48,849 bases of DNA from Bacillota bacterium. GTDB taxonomy: Bacteria; Bacillota; Clostridia; Lachnospirales; Lachnospiraceae. Below, in pieces: positions 16,276 through 25,693 of the stretch. Positions within the stretch are counted from its first letter, which is position 1, and every line of letters starts with the position of its first letter. The notes under the pieces were generated by a model that was given only the letters and a program-made list of their open reading frames with translations, did not search any database and had not been told where the DNA came from. The DNA is taken from positions 1-48,849 of the forward strand of contig JAEZLY010000141.1 in assembly GCA_023414985.1 (NCBI GenBank), read 5' to 3'. Position numbers and translations under genes: made by a program.

Positions 16276-16391
16276 TCAAAAGAAAACTGCCTCTACTCCC
16301 GGAATAAATCCCGGATAGATGGGCAGCGCGTCTTGGATTTTCATGATATGATATTAAATTTTCATTTTCTTGTCGTTATTTATCAAAAATA

Positions 16392-16420
16392 TTGAAATTA
16401 TTGAATAGAAGTGATAAAAT
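16392..16420 (+). promoter_or_regulatory. Promoter of the cupin-AraC regulator
   Basis: TTGAAA, a 17-bp spacer and TAAAAT, with TG one base before the -10. It lies about 75 bp upstream of the ATG at 16494. Confidence 0.55.
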
Positions 16421-16493
16421 AAATACTAATATACCAGATGATAAACCTACTGCTGTCTGTTAGCGTAAAATCCTACTCCGGAAGGAAGATCAA

Positions 16494-17363
16494 ATGAAAG
16501 CCTTAAGCTCCAATAAATCTGCAATAGAAACCTGCATTAATAATAAATCCTTTTCCGTTGGCCATCTTTATTTTGAGGAAAAGACTCTGGACCTGCACAT
16601 CCATGACTGTTATGAGGTCTACTATTCCATATCCGGCGGAAAGCAGTTTCTAATTGATAATCGAACCTATCTCATCCAGCCGGGAGATCTCTTCTTTATC
16701 AATCAATATGAAAGCCACTACCTTTCCCAGATTGACCAGGCAGAGCATGAGCGGATCATTCTCTCCATCTATCCGGATTTTCTAAAGTCCCTGTCTACAG
16801 AACGGACAGAGCTTGATCACTGCTTCACCTATCGTGATCCGGGCTTTTCTCATCGGGTTTCCCTGGACAAAAGCAGCCAGCAGCGTTTTCTTTATTATAT
16901 TCATAAGATGACCAGCTTATCAGGTTATGCGGAAGATATCCTTGAGAAGCTTACTTTTACGGAGCTGATGGTGTTTTTGAATAAGGAATTCCTGTCCAGC
17001 CGGCACCAGGCAGATTTTATGGAAAATCCAAGCTTTCAATATGACAAACAGGTATATGATTTAATGGAATACATCAATGCCAATATCAACGCCCCGATTA
17101 CACTTCAGCAGCTGGCCGATACCTTCTTCCTCAGTAAATCCTTTATCTGTCGTATCTTCAAGCAGTCCACCGGAACGACAGTGAACAAGTATCTGACCGG
17201 CCGAAGAATCAGTATCGCCAAAGCTCTTCTGTCGGAAGGCGCCAGTGTCAATGATGTCTGTGAGCAGTGCGGCTTCATGGATTACAGCACCTTTCTCAAG
17301 GCCTTTACAAAAACAGTAGGCGTATCTCCGAAGAAATACGCCATGTATAATAATCATATTTAA
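16494..17363 (+). CDS. AraC family regulator with N-terminal cupin domain
   Basis: A 289-residue regulator. Residues 15-150 are an AraC-type cupin sensor (HDCYEVYYSISGGKQFLIDN, QPGDLFFINQYESH). The C-terminal 100 residues are the double helix-turn-helix (APITLQQLADTFFLSKSFICRIFK and SVNDVCEQCGFMDYSTFLKAFTKTVGVSPKKY). The ribosome binding site GGAAGGAAG precedes the ATG. Such proteins usually control sugar use. Its own strand holds no obvious target, and the convergent MATE gene or the hypothetical upstream gene could be regulated. Confidence 0.92.
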   Translation: MKALSSNKSAIETCINNKSFSVGHLYFEEKTLDLHIHDCYEVYYSISGGKQFLIDNRTYLIQPGDLFFINQYESHYLSQIDQAEHERIILSIYPDFLKSLSTERTELDHCFTYRDPGFSHRVSLDKSSQQRFLYYIHKMTSLSGYAEDILEKLTFTELMVFLNKEFLSSRHQADFMENPSFQYDKQVYDLMEYINANINAPITLQQLADTFFLSKSFICRIFKQSTGTTVNKYLTGRRISIAKALLSEGASVNDVCEQCGFMDYSTFLKAFTKTVGVSPKKYAMYNNHI

Positions 17364-17369
17364 ATAGAT

Positions 17370-17412
17370 GGTTCGTATCGGTCTAATCTTCGATACGGAC
17401 CGTTTTCTTTTT
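17370..17412 (+). terminator. Terminator after the cupin-AraC gene
   Basis: Stem GGTTCGTATC/GATACGGACC (17370-17379 and 17392-17401) followed by GTTTTCTTTTT. It overlaps the last codons of the convergent MATE gene. Confidence 0.75.
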
Positions 17413-18735
17413 CCATCTTCCCGAGAAGAAAAACCACAGACAAAGAATAATCGTACACATTGTGGCGAAAGGAACTGCCGTCCCCACGCCCTTTAAACCA
17501 AGTCCGAAGGCATTGCTCAGCAGATATGCTGCCGGGATTCGGATCACAATGGAGGACAGGATGTTATTCACCAGTGAGAAGGTAGTATGCCCTGTCCCGA
17601 TAAAGAACCCGATAAAGCTGAAGGCAGCCGGAACCAGCAGGTAATCATAGGAAAATGCGTAAAGATATGGTACTCCGACTTTAATCAGCTCCGGATCCGC
17701 AGAGAACATCATCAGTACCTCTTCCGGGAAAAGTCTGGTCAGAACGAAAATTGTGATGGAGATCAGATAAGCGATTCCCATACCGGTCAGCATGGTCTTG
17801 ATTGCACGGTCCTCTCTCTCGGCACCGATATTCTGTGCCACCATGGCAGAGACTGCCGCATTCATTGCCAGTGCCGGCAGAATGGCAAAGCCGTTATATT
17901 TCCCGACAGCTCCTACGGCGGCAGATGCAGTCACACCGATATAATTAACAAGAGTAGTCATAAAGAGAAAGGACAGATTCGTGATAACATTCTGTATGGT
18001 CAGCGGGATCCCCAGCTTCAGAATACCCTCCAGATGTATTTTATCCATTCGAAAGGAACTGAGCTTAAAATCAAATACAAATCTTCTCTTCTTCAAATAC
18101 AGAATACACAGGATCATACTGAGTGCCTGTGAGATTACGGTTGCGACGGCTGCTCCCAATGCCCCCTGATGGAAACCTCCAACAAACAGCAGGTCAAGCA
18201 CTATATTTGTGAAACAGGCAATCGTAACAAAAATCAACGGGCTCTTACTGTCTCCCATCCCTCTCATGATGGCACTAAGTGCATTATATCCAAAGATAAA
18301 AACCGTTCCCAGAGCGGTTACCATTAGGTAGATGCTTGCTTCGGAAAAGGATTCCTCCGGGGTATGTATTACTTTCAGAATCGGATCCTTGAGCAGTAAC
18401 ATTAGTACTGTCATAACCAATGCAGCTGCAAGCAGGGAGGTTAGTAAGGTTCCGATGATCTTCTGAAGCTGTTTTGTCTTCTCTGCACCGACAGATTGTG
18501 CAATCATAATGGTACCACCGGTACTGATTCCAATTGCAACATTTAATAAAAGCATGGTTACCTGCCCGCCGATATTAACACCGGACATACTCGCCGTTCC
18601 GTTAAATTGGCCTACAATAACCATGTCAGCCACACTGTATAGTGTCTGAATCAGATTAGAGATGATAAATGGAATAGCAAAAGTGATGAGCTGTTTTGCT
18701 ACATTACCCTTTGCCAGGTTTTTCTGTTCGTACAT
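17383..18735 (-). CDS. MATE family multidrug/cation exporter
   Basis: A 450-residue protein with twelve membrane helices in two related halves. It begins LAKGNVAKQLITFAIPFIISNLIQTLYSVADMVIVGQF, the typical MATE opening with the conserved proline in helix 1. The second half repeats the pattern (GILKLGIPLTIQNVITNL). MATE proteins export drugs or metabolites against Na+ or H+. Transcribed alone; AAGGAAAACATG supplies the start. Confidence 0.93.
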   Translation of the reverse strand: MYEQKNLAKGNVAKQLITFAIPFIISNLIQTLYSVADMVIVGQFNGTASMSGVNIGGQVTMLLLNVAIGISTGGTIMIAQSVGAEKTKQLQKIIGTLLTSLLAAALVMTVLMLLLKDPILKVIHTPEESFSEASIYLMVTALGTVFIFGYNALSAIMRGMGDSKSPLIFVTIACFTNIVLDLLFVGGFHQGALGAAVATVISQALSMILCILYLKKRRFVFDFKLSSFRMDKIHLEGILKLGIPLTIQNVITNLSFLFMTTLVNYIGVTASAAVGAVGKYNGFAILPALAMNAAVSAMVAQNIGAEREDRAIKTMLTGMGIAYLISITIFVLTRLFPEEVLMMFSADPELIKVGVPYLYAFSYDYLLVPAAFSFIGFFIGTGHTTFSLVNNILSSIVIRIPAAYLLSNAFGLGLKGVGTAVPFATMCTIILCLWFFFSGRWKKKTVRIED

Positions 18736-18861
18736 GTTTTCTTCCTTTTCTTTCTGTTTTATACCGCTAATGGAAATCGTTCCCTATCAGTATCTTAACT
18801 ATATATATCATACTTTCAGACAACCTTCAATCCTAATTCAACGATCTAAGGCGACTCAGTA

Positions 18862-18957
18862 ACTGTGTGACCTGTGTTATTGACATTTCCCCAAATTAAT
18901 GTTACGTTGGCATAGACCGGTGGATCACACAGTCCTGAGGAGAGCGTATTTTATAAT
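18862..18957 (+). promoter_or_regulatory. Upstream region of the second MATE gene with a 9-bp inverted repeat
   Basis: ACTGTGTGA (18862-18870) and its perfect complement TCACACAGT (18925-18933) are 54 bp apart. A consensus -10, TATAAT, follows at 18952-18957, without a recognisable -35. The two half-sites could bind a dimeric activator or a looping repressor. Confidence 0.4.
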
Positions 18958-18976
18958 AGGATAAAGGGGATATCAT

Positions 18977-20338
18977 ATGACACATAGTGTAGAATACGAT
19001 GAAAAAAAACAATTTTATAAACTGGTATTTTCTTTGGTATTGCCAATGGCATTACAGAATCTGATTAATGTCGGAGTAACCACCGCCGATGTCATCATGC
19101 TGGGCAAAGTTAGTGAAACAGCACTCTCCGCTTCCTCTTTGGCCGGTCAGGTGCAGTTCATTCTGTCACTGATCCTTTTCGGCCTTACCTCCGGTGCGGC
19201 TGTACTGACTGCACAGTACTGGGGTAAGAAGGACATTCGAACCATCGAGAAGATCATGGGAATTACATTGCGTATTTCTCTTTTTTTCGGAATCCTGTTT
19301 ACCATCCTCGTATTATTGCTGCCGAACCCGATCATGTCTCTGTTCTCCAATGAAGCAGACGTCATTGGTCAGGGAGCAGAGTACTTAAAAATCATTGCAT
19401 TTTCCTATATACTTACCTCGATTACGATGATTTATCTGAATATCATGCGGAGTGTGGAGCGCGTAATCATTGCAACTATCGTTTATCTTGTCTCTCTGAT
19501 CGTCAATGTCCTTATCGCCTTCCCGTTGATTTTCGGTCTATTCGGTCTGGAGCCTATGGGCATCCGCGGAGCTGCTTATGCTACCCTGATTGCAAGAGCC
19601 GTTGAGCTGCTGATCGTTTTATTTTATGCAATCTTTGTCAATAAAACCATTCGCTTTCATATCAAAGACCTGTTCGTTCATGATAAGCTGTTATTCAAAG
19701 ACTTTCTGGTTTATTCCATACCGGTCATGTGTAATGAGTTGATCTGGGGAGCCGGAACCAGTGTGAATTCCGCTATTATCGGACACCTTGGTAAATCTGT
19801 CGTAGCTGCCAATTCCGTGACTCAGGTTACCAGACAGCTGGCTATGGTCGTTGCCTTCGGTGTTGCAAATGCGACAGCAATTATCTTAGGGAAAGCAATC
19901 GGTGAAAACAAAGAGGAGCTGGCCAAGATCTATGCCAAGCGCTTCGTCCGACTGACGATTGTCCTTGGAATCATAGGAGCATTTGTCATCCTGATTGCCT
20001 CACAGGTAGCAAGACAGAACCTTTCCCTGAGCGATGAAGCAAGAAACTATCTTGGAATCATGATGCTTGTCATGACCTATTTTGCAATCTGCCAGGCCTA
20101 TAATACAACTATGGTCGTCGGCGTCTTCCGAGCCGGGGGTGATATTAACTTCGGATTATTTTTAGATTGTACCACCATGTGGTGTGGTTCCATCCTATGC
20201 GGTGCTCTGGCAGCCTTCGTCTTCAAGCTGCCGATCCCGATTGTCTATGTCATTCTGATGAGCGATGAGGTAATTAAGATACCACTGACCACCTGGAGAT
20301 ATAAGACGATGAAATGGGTGAAGAACGTAACCCGGTAG
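18977..20338 (+). CDS. MATE family exporter (second copy)
   Basis: A 453-residue MATE transporter with twelve helices. It opens KLVFSLVLPMALQNLINVGVTTADVIMLGKV and has a matching second half (FLVYSIPVMCNELIWGAGTSVNSAIIGHLG). It is not a tandem duplicate of the other MATE gene: the two differ throughout and belong to different subgroups. AAAGGGG precedes the ATG. It is convergent with the AraC gene behind it (7 bp between stop codons). Confidence 0.93.
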   Translation: MTHSVEYDEKKQFYKLVFSLVLPMALQNLINVGVTTADVIMLGKVSETALSASSLAGQVQFILSLILFGLTSGAAVLTAQYWGKKDIRTIEKIMGITLRISLFFGILFTILVLLLPNPIMSLFSNEADVIGQGAEYLKIIAFSYILTSITMIYLNIMRSVERVIIATIVYLVSLIVNVLIAFPLIFGLFGLEPMGIRGAAYATLIARAVELLIVLFYAIFVNKTIRFHIKDLFVHDKLLFKDFLVYSIPVMCNELIWGAGTSVNSAIIGHLGKSVVAANSVTQVTRQLAMVVAFGVANATAIILGKAIGENKEELAKIYAKRFVRLTIVLGIIGAFVILIASQVARQNLSLSDEARNYLGIMMLVMTYFAICQAYNTTMVVGVFRAGGDINFGLFLDCTTMWCGSILCGALAAFVFKLPIPIVYVILMSDEVIKIPLTTWRYKTMKWVKNVTR

Positions 20339-20344
20339 CTGCCC

Positions 20345-21169
20345 TCATTCCTTCGATGAAGCCCCCTGACGGCTCCCCCGTCCCTGTCGATATTCCCTCG
20401 GAGTCATCCCATAGCTCTTCTTAAAATGCATCGTAAAATTAGAATGCGAACTGAAGGCAAGATTACTGGAAATCTCCTGCAGACCGGCTTCGGAAAAGAG
20501 CAGCATCTGCTTCGCTGCCTCCAATCTCTCATTCATGATATAGTCTGTAATCGTCCTGCCCGTTTCTTTATGAAATAAGGAGGAAAGATATTGCGGGGTC
20601 AGCCCGCAGTGCTTCGCAAGCCCGGTCAGCGTAATCTGATAATGCAGATGATCCAGAATATAGGCTATGCTCTGAGTAACCGGATAGGAATAGGCCCTTT
20701 GCTTCCTGTTCTTCCTCACTCGTTTCGTAAAGTCAAAGATGGCTACGACAAACAGCTGGTTTACCTCATCGGTACTTTTGCAGATGTCCATTTTCTGAAT
20801 ATATACATCACTCAGATTATAGGCTTCGATTTCAGGCATTCCACCTTCGATTGCACTTCTGGTCGCAAGGGCGATGCCTGATACAAAGATATACTGAACC
20901 TGTCGCAGAGGATCCTTCGAGAGATAACCAACATAGTGATCGTTGATAGCGATGTTCCTCAGAATGTGATTGAGGGTATCCGTATTACCACTCCGGACGC
21001 AATCAAACAATTCCTTTTCCAATCGATACACCATATTACTTTCCAGTGTCTCCCGCTGTTCATAGATCGCCTGGCGGTATGCCTTCATTACATCCTGCGG
21101 CGGCTCTACTACAGAAATTTCTCCGATATTCTTTACATCGAACTTCACCTTCACCCCGATCACCCCCAT
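20345..21169 (-). CDS. AraC family regulator
   Basis: A 274-residue protein. The C-terminal 100 residues hold the double helix-turn-helix (QITLTGLAKHCGLTPQYLSSLF, then GLQEISSNLAFSSHSNFTMHFKKSYGMTPREYR). The N-terminal 165 residues are an unassigned sensor, similar in pattern to the YSIRK- and GH-associated regulators of Lachnospiraceae (EKELFDCVRSGNTDTLNHIL, LRQVQYIFVSGIALATRSAIEGG). The start is uncertain: no good ribosome binding site precedes the ATG, and GTG codons 2 and 5 codons later follow a GGGGG run. It is divergent from the GH3 gene and most likely regulates it. Confidence 0.88.
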   Translation of the reverse strand: MGVIGVKVKFDVKNIGEISVVEPPQDVMKAYRQAIYEQRETLESNMVYRLEKELFDCVRSGNTDTLNHILRNIAINDHYVGYLSKDPLRQVQYIFVSGIALATRSAIEGGMPEIEAYNLSDVYIQKMDICKSTDEVNQLFVVAIFDFTKRVRKNRKQRAYSYPVTQSIAYILDHLHYQITLTGLAKHCGLTPQYLSSLFHKETGRTITDYIMNERLEAAKQMLLFSEAGLQEISSNLAFSSHSNFTMHFKKSYGMTPREYRQGRGSRQGASSKE

Positions 21170-21337
21170 AGAATCAGTTCGTTTCGATATCTCTATTCTA
21201 CCATAGAATTTATATTAAAAACAGGATATTTATCTTAAATTAGAGATAGTTTTTTCTATGACATTTGATAATATGAAATTGAATCATGTTCTTCATTTTA
21301 TACGAAGGATTACTCTATTATGGGAGGTATATGACTG

Positions 21338-23743
21338 ATGGATTATAAAGCAAAAGCCAAAGAACTAGTAAAGCAGATGACCCTGGAGGAGAAGGCCGGA
21401 CTCTGCAGCGGTAACAGTTTCTGGTATTTAAAAAGTGTGGATCGATTAGGTCTTTCTTCGATCATGGTAACTGATGGCCCTCACGGACTTCGCAAACAAG
21501 CCGGGTCGTCAGATCATCTTGGTCTGAATGACAGTGTGCCTGCCACCAGCTTTCCGACTGCCAGTGCGACAGCCTGCAGCTTCGATCCTGAACTACTGGA
21601 GAAAATGGGTGAAGCACTCGGTGAAAAATGCCTTGCAGAAGAGGTTGCCGTGATTCTCGGACCGGGTACCAATATCAAAAGGAGCCCGCTTTGCGGACGT
21701 AATTTTGAATATTTTAGTGAGGATCCGTATCTTGCCGGAGAAATGGCCACCGCACTGATTAAGGGAATACAAAACAAAAATGTAGGCACCTCGCTGAAGC
21801 ATTTTGCAGTGAACAATCAGGAGTCTGCCCGTATGACCGTGGACTCCGTAGTAGATGAACGCGCCTTTCGAGAAATCTATCTGGCAGCCTTTGAAACAGC
21901 CGTAAAGAAATCACAGCCCTGGACCGTGATGTCCAGCTACAATAAGATTAACGGTACCTATGCCTGTGAAAATCAATATCTTCTCACCGATATCCTGAGA
22001 AAAGAATGGGGCTTCGAAGGTCTTGTCGTCAGTGACTGGGGTGCAGTGAACGATCGGGTTCAGGGCGTAAAAGCCGGTATGGATCTTGAGATGCCCTCCA
22101 TCTCCCATGACACAGACGCTGAGATTATCGCCGCCGTAAAGGATGGTTCCTTATCTGAGAAGGATGTGGATCTCTGTGCTGAACGAGTCACCGAGCTTAT
22201 TCTGAAGGGTCAGGAGAAAAAGACCTCACCGGGAAATAAGGATAAAGAGCACCACGCTCTGGCCCGTGAAATCGCCGGAAAATCAGCCGTACTATTAAAG
22301 AATGAAGCATCCATTCTTCCGATCTGTCCTACCTCCAAGGTGGCAGTAATCGGGCAAATGGCTAAGAAAGCCAGATATCAGGGTGCGGGCAGCAGTCGAA
22401 TTAACCCCGCTTATCTTGACAATGCTTATGACGCTTTAAAGGAAGCCGGTGTCAACGCTTCCTATGCCGACGGGTATACGCTCGGCAGCAATACCGTTGA
22501 TCAGGCACAAATCAAAGAAGCCTGCGTAGTAGCAAAGGATAGCGATATCGTATTACTTTTTGCAGGTCTTCCTGATGAATACGAAAGCGAAGGCTTTGAC
22601 CGCACCACCTTGGATATGCCGGAAAGCCACAACAGACTCATTACAGAAGTGGCTAAGGCAAATCCTAATATCATCGTAGTTCTCCAGCTGGGTGCACCTG
22701 TTCTGATGCCTTGGAAGGACAGTGTAAAAGGTATTCTGCTAATGTATCTGGCAGGTCAGGCCGGTGGAGCTGCTACTGCAGATTTATTGCTGGGTAAGGT
22801 CAATCCAAGCGGAAAATTAGCGGAGACCTTCCCCGCCGCATTACAGGATAACTCCAGCCATTCCTACTTCCCCGGCACCTCAAAATCAGTTCAATACCGA
22901 GAGAGTATTTATGTAGGTTACCGCTATTATGATACTGTAAAACATAAGGTTACCTTCCCCTTTGGATACGGTTTATCTTACACCACCTTCGATTACAGCA
23001 ACCTTGTCGTGGAAGAGCTTGCTCCTTACCGCTATCAGGTAAGCGTTGATGTAACCAACACAGGAAAGGAAGCAGGTGCAGAAGCCGTTCAATTGTATGT
23101 TCACTGCACCGATTCCAAGCTATTCCGCGCCGTGAAGGAACTGAAAGGCTTCGGAAAGGTATCCCTGGACCCCGGCGAATGCAAGACTGTCAGGATGCAG
23201 CTGGATCAGAGAAGCTTTGCTTATTATAATACTGTAGCCAAGGATTGGTGCGTCGAGGGCGGTACCTATGAATTACTGATCGGTGCTTCCAGCACAGATA
23301 TCCGTCTCAAAGCTTCTATCTCCCTGACCGGAGACAGCAAGGAAGCTTTGCTCGCAGACCTGTATCAGAAGCTGTCGGAGTATAAGACACCCTCTTATCC
23401 TTTCCGAAGCAGCGACGGACAATTCTACACCCTGTTAGGTTATACACCCAAAGCAGATCGTTTCGGCAAGCCCTATGACAGAAATGCTACTCTGGGTGAC
23501 ATCAAGGATACCCTGATTGGAAAGATCCTTTGTTCTGTTGTGAAGAAGGAAATGAATAAAATGTTAGGCGGAGATTCTGCACCGGATCCCACTATGGTTC
23601 TTATGATGGAGAAATCAGTCATGGAGATGCCTCTTCGTTCGATGAAAATGGCAGGAGGACTAAATAACAGCAAAATCGAAGGTATCGTCGCCTTGGCCAA
23701 CGGTCATATCTTCAAGGGCATCGGGGCAATGCTTCGTAAATAA
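21338..23743 (+). CDS. Glycoside hydrolase family 3 beta-glucosidase
   Basis: An 801-residue GH3 enzyme with all three domains: the TIM barrel (1-290), the alpha/beta sandwich (300-500) and the fibronectin III-like C-terminal domain (from about 545). The nucleophile is Asp233 in LVVSDWGAV. The substrate motif LKHFAVNNQE is present, and ESEGFDRTTLDMP carries the likely acid/base glutamate. There is no signal peptide, so it hydrolyses imported beta-glucosides or cello-oligosaccharides. The C-terminus extends about 120 residues beyond the usual end (TPSYPFRSSDGQFYTLLGYTP onward), as in many clostridial homologues. GGGAGG precedes the ATG. Confidence 0.94.
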   Translation: MDYKAKAKELVKQMTLEEKAGLCSGNSFWYLKSVDRLGLSSIMVTDGPHGLRKQAGSSDHLGLNDSVPATSFPTASATACSFDPELLEKMGEALGEKCLAEEVAVILGPGTNIKRSPLCGRNFEYFSEDPYLAGEMATALIKGIQNKNVGTSLKHFAVNNQESARMTVDSVVDERAFREIYLAAFETAVKKSQPWTVMSSYNKINGTYACENQYLLTDILRKEWGFEGLVVSDWGAVNDRVQGVKAGMDLEMPSISHDTDAEIIAAVKDGSLSEKDVDLCAERVTELILKGQEKKTSPGNKDKEHHALAREIAGKSAVLLKNEASILPICPTSKVAVIGQMAKKARYQGAGSSRINPAYLDNAYDALKEAGVNASYADGYTLGSNTVDQAQIKEACVVAKDSDIVLLFAGLPDEYESEGFDRTTLDMPESHNRLITEVAKANPNIIVVLQLGAPVLMPWKDSVKGILLMYLAGQAGGAATADLLLGKVNPSGKLAETFPAALQDNSSHSYFPGTSKSVQYRESIYVGYRYYDTVKHKVTFPFGYGLSYTTFDYSNLVVEELAPYRYQVSVDVTNTGKEAGAEAVQLYVHCTDSKLFRAVKELKGFGKVSLDPGECKTVRMQLDQRSFAYYNTVAKDWCVEGGTYELLIGASSTDIRLKASISLTGDSKEALLADLYQKLSEYKTPSYPFRSSDGQFYTLLGYTPKADRFGKPYDRNATLGDIKDTLIGKILCSVVKKEMNKMLGGDSAPDPTMVLMMEKSVMEMPLRSMKMAGGLNNSKIEGIVALANGHIFKGIGAMLRK

Positions 23744-23776
23744 TCGACCTACATAGGATCATTGTATAAGAACGAA

Positions 23777-23835
23777 AATAAGGCTGTCGGGTAGTTTCTG
23801 ATCATCAGAAGCTTCCCGGCCAGCCTTATTTCTTA
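23777..23835 (+). terminator. Terminator after the GH3 gene
   Basis: AATAAGGCTG-CGGG pairs with CCCGG-CAGCCTTATT across a short loop and is followed by TCTTATT. Nearly symmetrical, so it may also work for the minus strand. Confidence 0.8.
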
Positions 23836-23951
23836 TTCGTATCCGCAATCGTATCTTCTTAATTAACTCTATAATGAGCCGTCTACTCTATTTTAATGAA
23901 AGCCGGGCTTACCCCGTTGTTATTTCAATCGCTACTTAACCTAACGCAAAC

Positions 23952-24353
23952 TTATTTGCTTCTTTTGCCTCTCTGCCTGAGTAACGGAAATTCCCCGCTC
24001 TCCTTCAGTTTTTTCATATAGTCTGCACGCCTGGACTTCATTCTTTCCGTGTCCTTTTTGTCCATTACGCCAAGCTCTGCCAGCTTGTCAAGAACCTTGT
24101 CCTGCGCTTTTCTTTCTTCGTCAAGCAGGGCGTATACATCGTTCTTTTGATCTGCCGTCAAGGTGTTCCATTTTTTTATTGCTTGATTTATCTTTTCCTC
24201 AAAAAGTGCTCTGTTACCTTTATGGTTCGTATCCTTTTCCGACAATGTCATCGTCCCTGTATCCGTCTCAGCTGCAAAGGCAGTAACCGGACTTACTCCA
24301 ATGATTGTGACTGCAATCGCCGCCACAACCCCAAATAATCGCGCCTTTAACAT
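23952..24353 (-). CDS. Secreted DUF2680 family protein
   Basis: A 133-residue exported protein. The signal peptide is about 27 residues and ends ...SPVTAFAAE. The mature part is helical and charged: IKKWNTLTADQKNDVYALLDEE, then LDKLAELGVMDKKDTERMK and SGEFPLL. This is the DUF2680 pattern. The start is the ATG at 24353 with GAGGGAG before it; a TTG nine codons upstream is in frame but lacks a ribosome binding site. The function of DUF2680 proteins is unknown. Confidence 0.8.
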   Translation of the reverse strand: MLKARLFGVVAAIAVTIIGVSPVTAFAAETDTGTMTLSEKDTNHKGNRALFEEKINQAIKKWNTLTADQKNDVYALLDEERKAQDKVLDKLAELGVMDKKDTERMKSRRADYMKKLKESGEFPLLRQRGKRSK

Positions 24354-24431
24354 AAGCTCCCTCACTTTCTCAACAAGCAACAGGGTAAAAACCAGCTTTC
24401 AATTTTAGTGTTCCCAAGGGCAGGTAAAACT

Positions 24432-24581
24432 ATGAAAATGAGAAAGACCATATTTAGAATCTTCCCTTTGTCGAAAACAAGGAAGAAACTCTTGCAAAAA
24501 ATAATTAAAAAAGCTACTATAATTACGACAGGCAGAACATCAGCCGTTCCGGCAGTTCTGATTCCTACTGCAGAAGAATAA
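24432..24581 (+). CDS. Possible 49-residue basic peptide
   Basis: A short frame starting MKMRKTIFRIFPLSKTRKKL and ending AVLIPTAEE, with 13 Lys/Arg, in the 260-bp gap before the epimerase homologue. A weak ribosome binding site (AGGT) lies 8 bases upstream. The basic amphipathic N-terminal half could be a small membrane-active or leader peptide. The stop is 33 bp before the next start, so it could also be a regulatory uORF. Nothing else supports it. Confidence 0.25.
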   Translation: MKMRKTIFRIFPLSKTRKKLLQKIIKKATIITTGRTSAVPAVLIPTAEE

Positions 24582-24614
24582 GCTAGAGCAACTGAAAGGT
24601 ACGAGTGATACAAT

Positions 24615-25607
24615 ATGGATATTAATATACAGTATTTAGGAAGCAGGAAACAGACAGATATCCTCCAATATACCCTGAAAAATGATCTTGGAATGGAAGT
24701 ACATCTGCTGAGCTGGGGAGCAACCATCCGCAGAATCCTGCTTCCGTTTCTTGATGGCACCAAGAAAAATGTCGTCCTGTCTTATGCGGACTGGTCAGAT
24801 TATATAGAAAATCCGGTTTTCACCGGTGTTACCATCGGTCCGGCAGTGCGTCTCTGGAATGGAAATGACAGCACCCCCTACGCTACGATGAGAAACTGGA
24901 CCGAGTTGGATACTCGGGTAGATCAGGAGGGCTGCAGCGTAACACTATCCTTGACACTGTCCGACGGGGAAGGCGGTTATCCGGGCAAACGGGACTTGAA
25001 GGTCATTTATACCCTGAATAACAGTAATACGCTTCGTATCCGCTATCTGGGTTCTTCGGATAAGGACACTTATATTAATCCTACCAATCTTACTTACTTT
25101 AACTTAAGTGGGGATTTTTCTAAATCCGCTCTGGAGCAGCAATTGCAGATCAGCTCCTCCATGTATGTGGCTAACTACCGGGATCAGGCCCCAGCTGCCT
25201 TCTCCCCCTGTACCCATTCTCCCTTCGATTTCTCCGTCAGTCAGAGAATATCCGAGCAGCTGGCAAAATATCAGCGAAATTCCCAGCTTCAATATGCGAA
25301 GGGCTTCCAGCATACCTTTCTGTTAACACAACCCTCCCCCGGACGCAGAGCATTACTCCTGAAATCAGGCATCTCCGGATATTCCATGGAGCTCTATACG
25401 GATGCCCCGGGAATCCGATTTTATTCCGGAGGTCTGCTGGATAATTCATACTACCTGCCCGGGGATCTTCGTTCCTCAAAATCCTGTGCCGTATTATTGA
25501 GTGCACAGGATCTTCCCGATACACCTCATTTCTGTCCGGAACAATGCAGGTACACAAGCCCCGGCAATCCATATGAAAGAACGATCCTCTATCGGTTCAC
25601 CAGATAA
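24615..25607 (+). CDS. Aldose 1-epimerase homologue without catalytic residues
   Basis: A 330-residue protein with the galactose mutarotase beta-sandwich pattern (LLSWGATIRRILLP, GYPGKRDLKVIYTL, PTNLTYFNLSGD, DAPGIRFYSGG). The catalytic sites of GalM are changed. LHGG is absent (TELDTR stands there). The NHTYFNL histidine is leucine. The GYDH aspartate is glutamine (GFQHTF). The late glutamate before Q..PD is serine/alanine (LLSAQDLPD). It is therefore probably not a mutarotase and may bind sugar as a sensor or have another activity. It is not in the gal operon. GAAAGG precedes the ATG. Confidence 0.75.
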   Translation: MDINIQYLGSRKQTDILQYTLKNDLGMEVHLLSWGATIRRILLPFLDGTKKNVVLSYADWSDYIENPVFTGVTIGPAVRLWNGNDSTPYATMRNWTELDTRVDQEGCSVTLSLTLSDGEGGYPGKRDLKVIYTLNNSNTLRIRYLGSSDKDTYINPTNLTYFNLSGDFSKSALEQQLQISSSMYVANYRDQAPAAFSPCTHSPFDFSVSQRISEQLAKYQRNSQLQYAKGFQHTFLLTQPSPGRRALLLKSGISGYSMELYTDAPGIRFYSGGLLDNSYYLPGDLRSSKSCAVLLSAQDLPDTPHFCPEQCRYTSPGNPYERTILYRFTR

Positions 25608-25693
25608 ATCATTGCCAACCGCCAAATACTATATTATGATTAGCATGACAAGCTCTGATGAAGAAGTCCTTTCATACAAGAATGGAGATTATT

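Noticed and set aside
17587..18132. Plus-strand frame of 181 codons
   Set aside because: Antisense to the MATE gene, with hydrophilic composition that mirrors membrane helices.
24362..24763. Minus-strand frame of 133 codons upstream of the DUF2680 gene
   Set aside because: It overlaps both the DUF2680 start and the GalM-like gene, lacks a ribosome binding site, and its hydrophobic stretch arises from AT-rich DNA.
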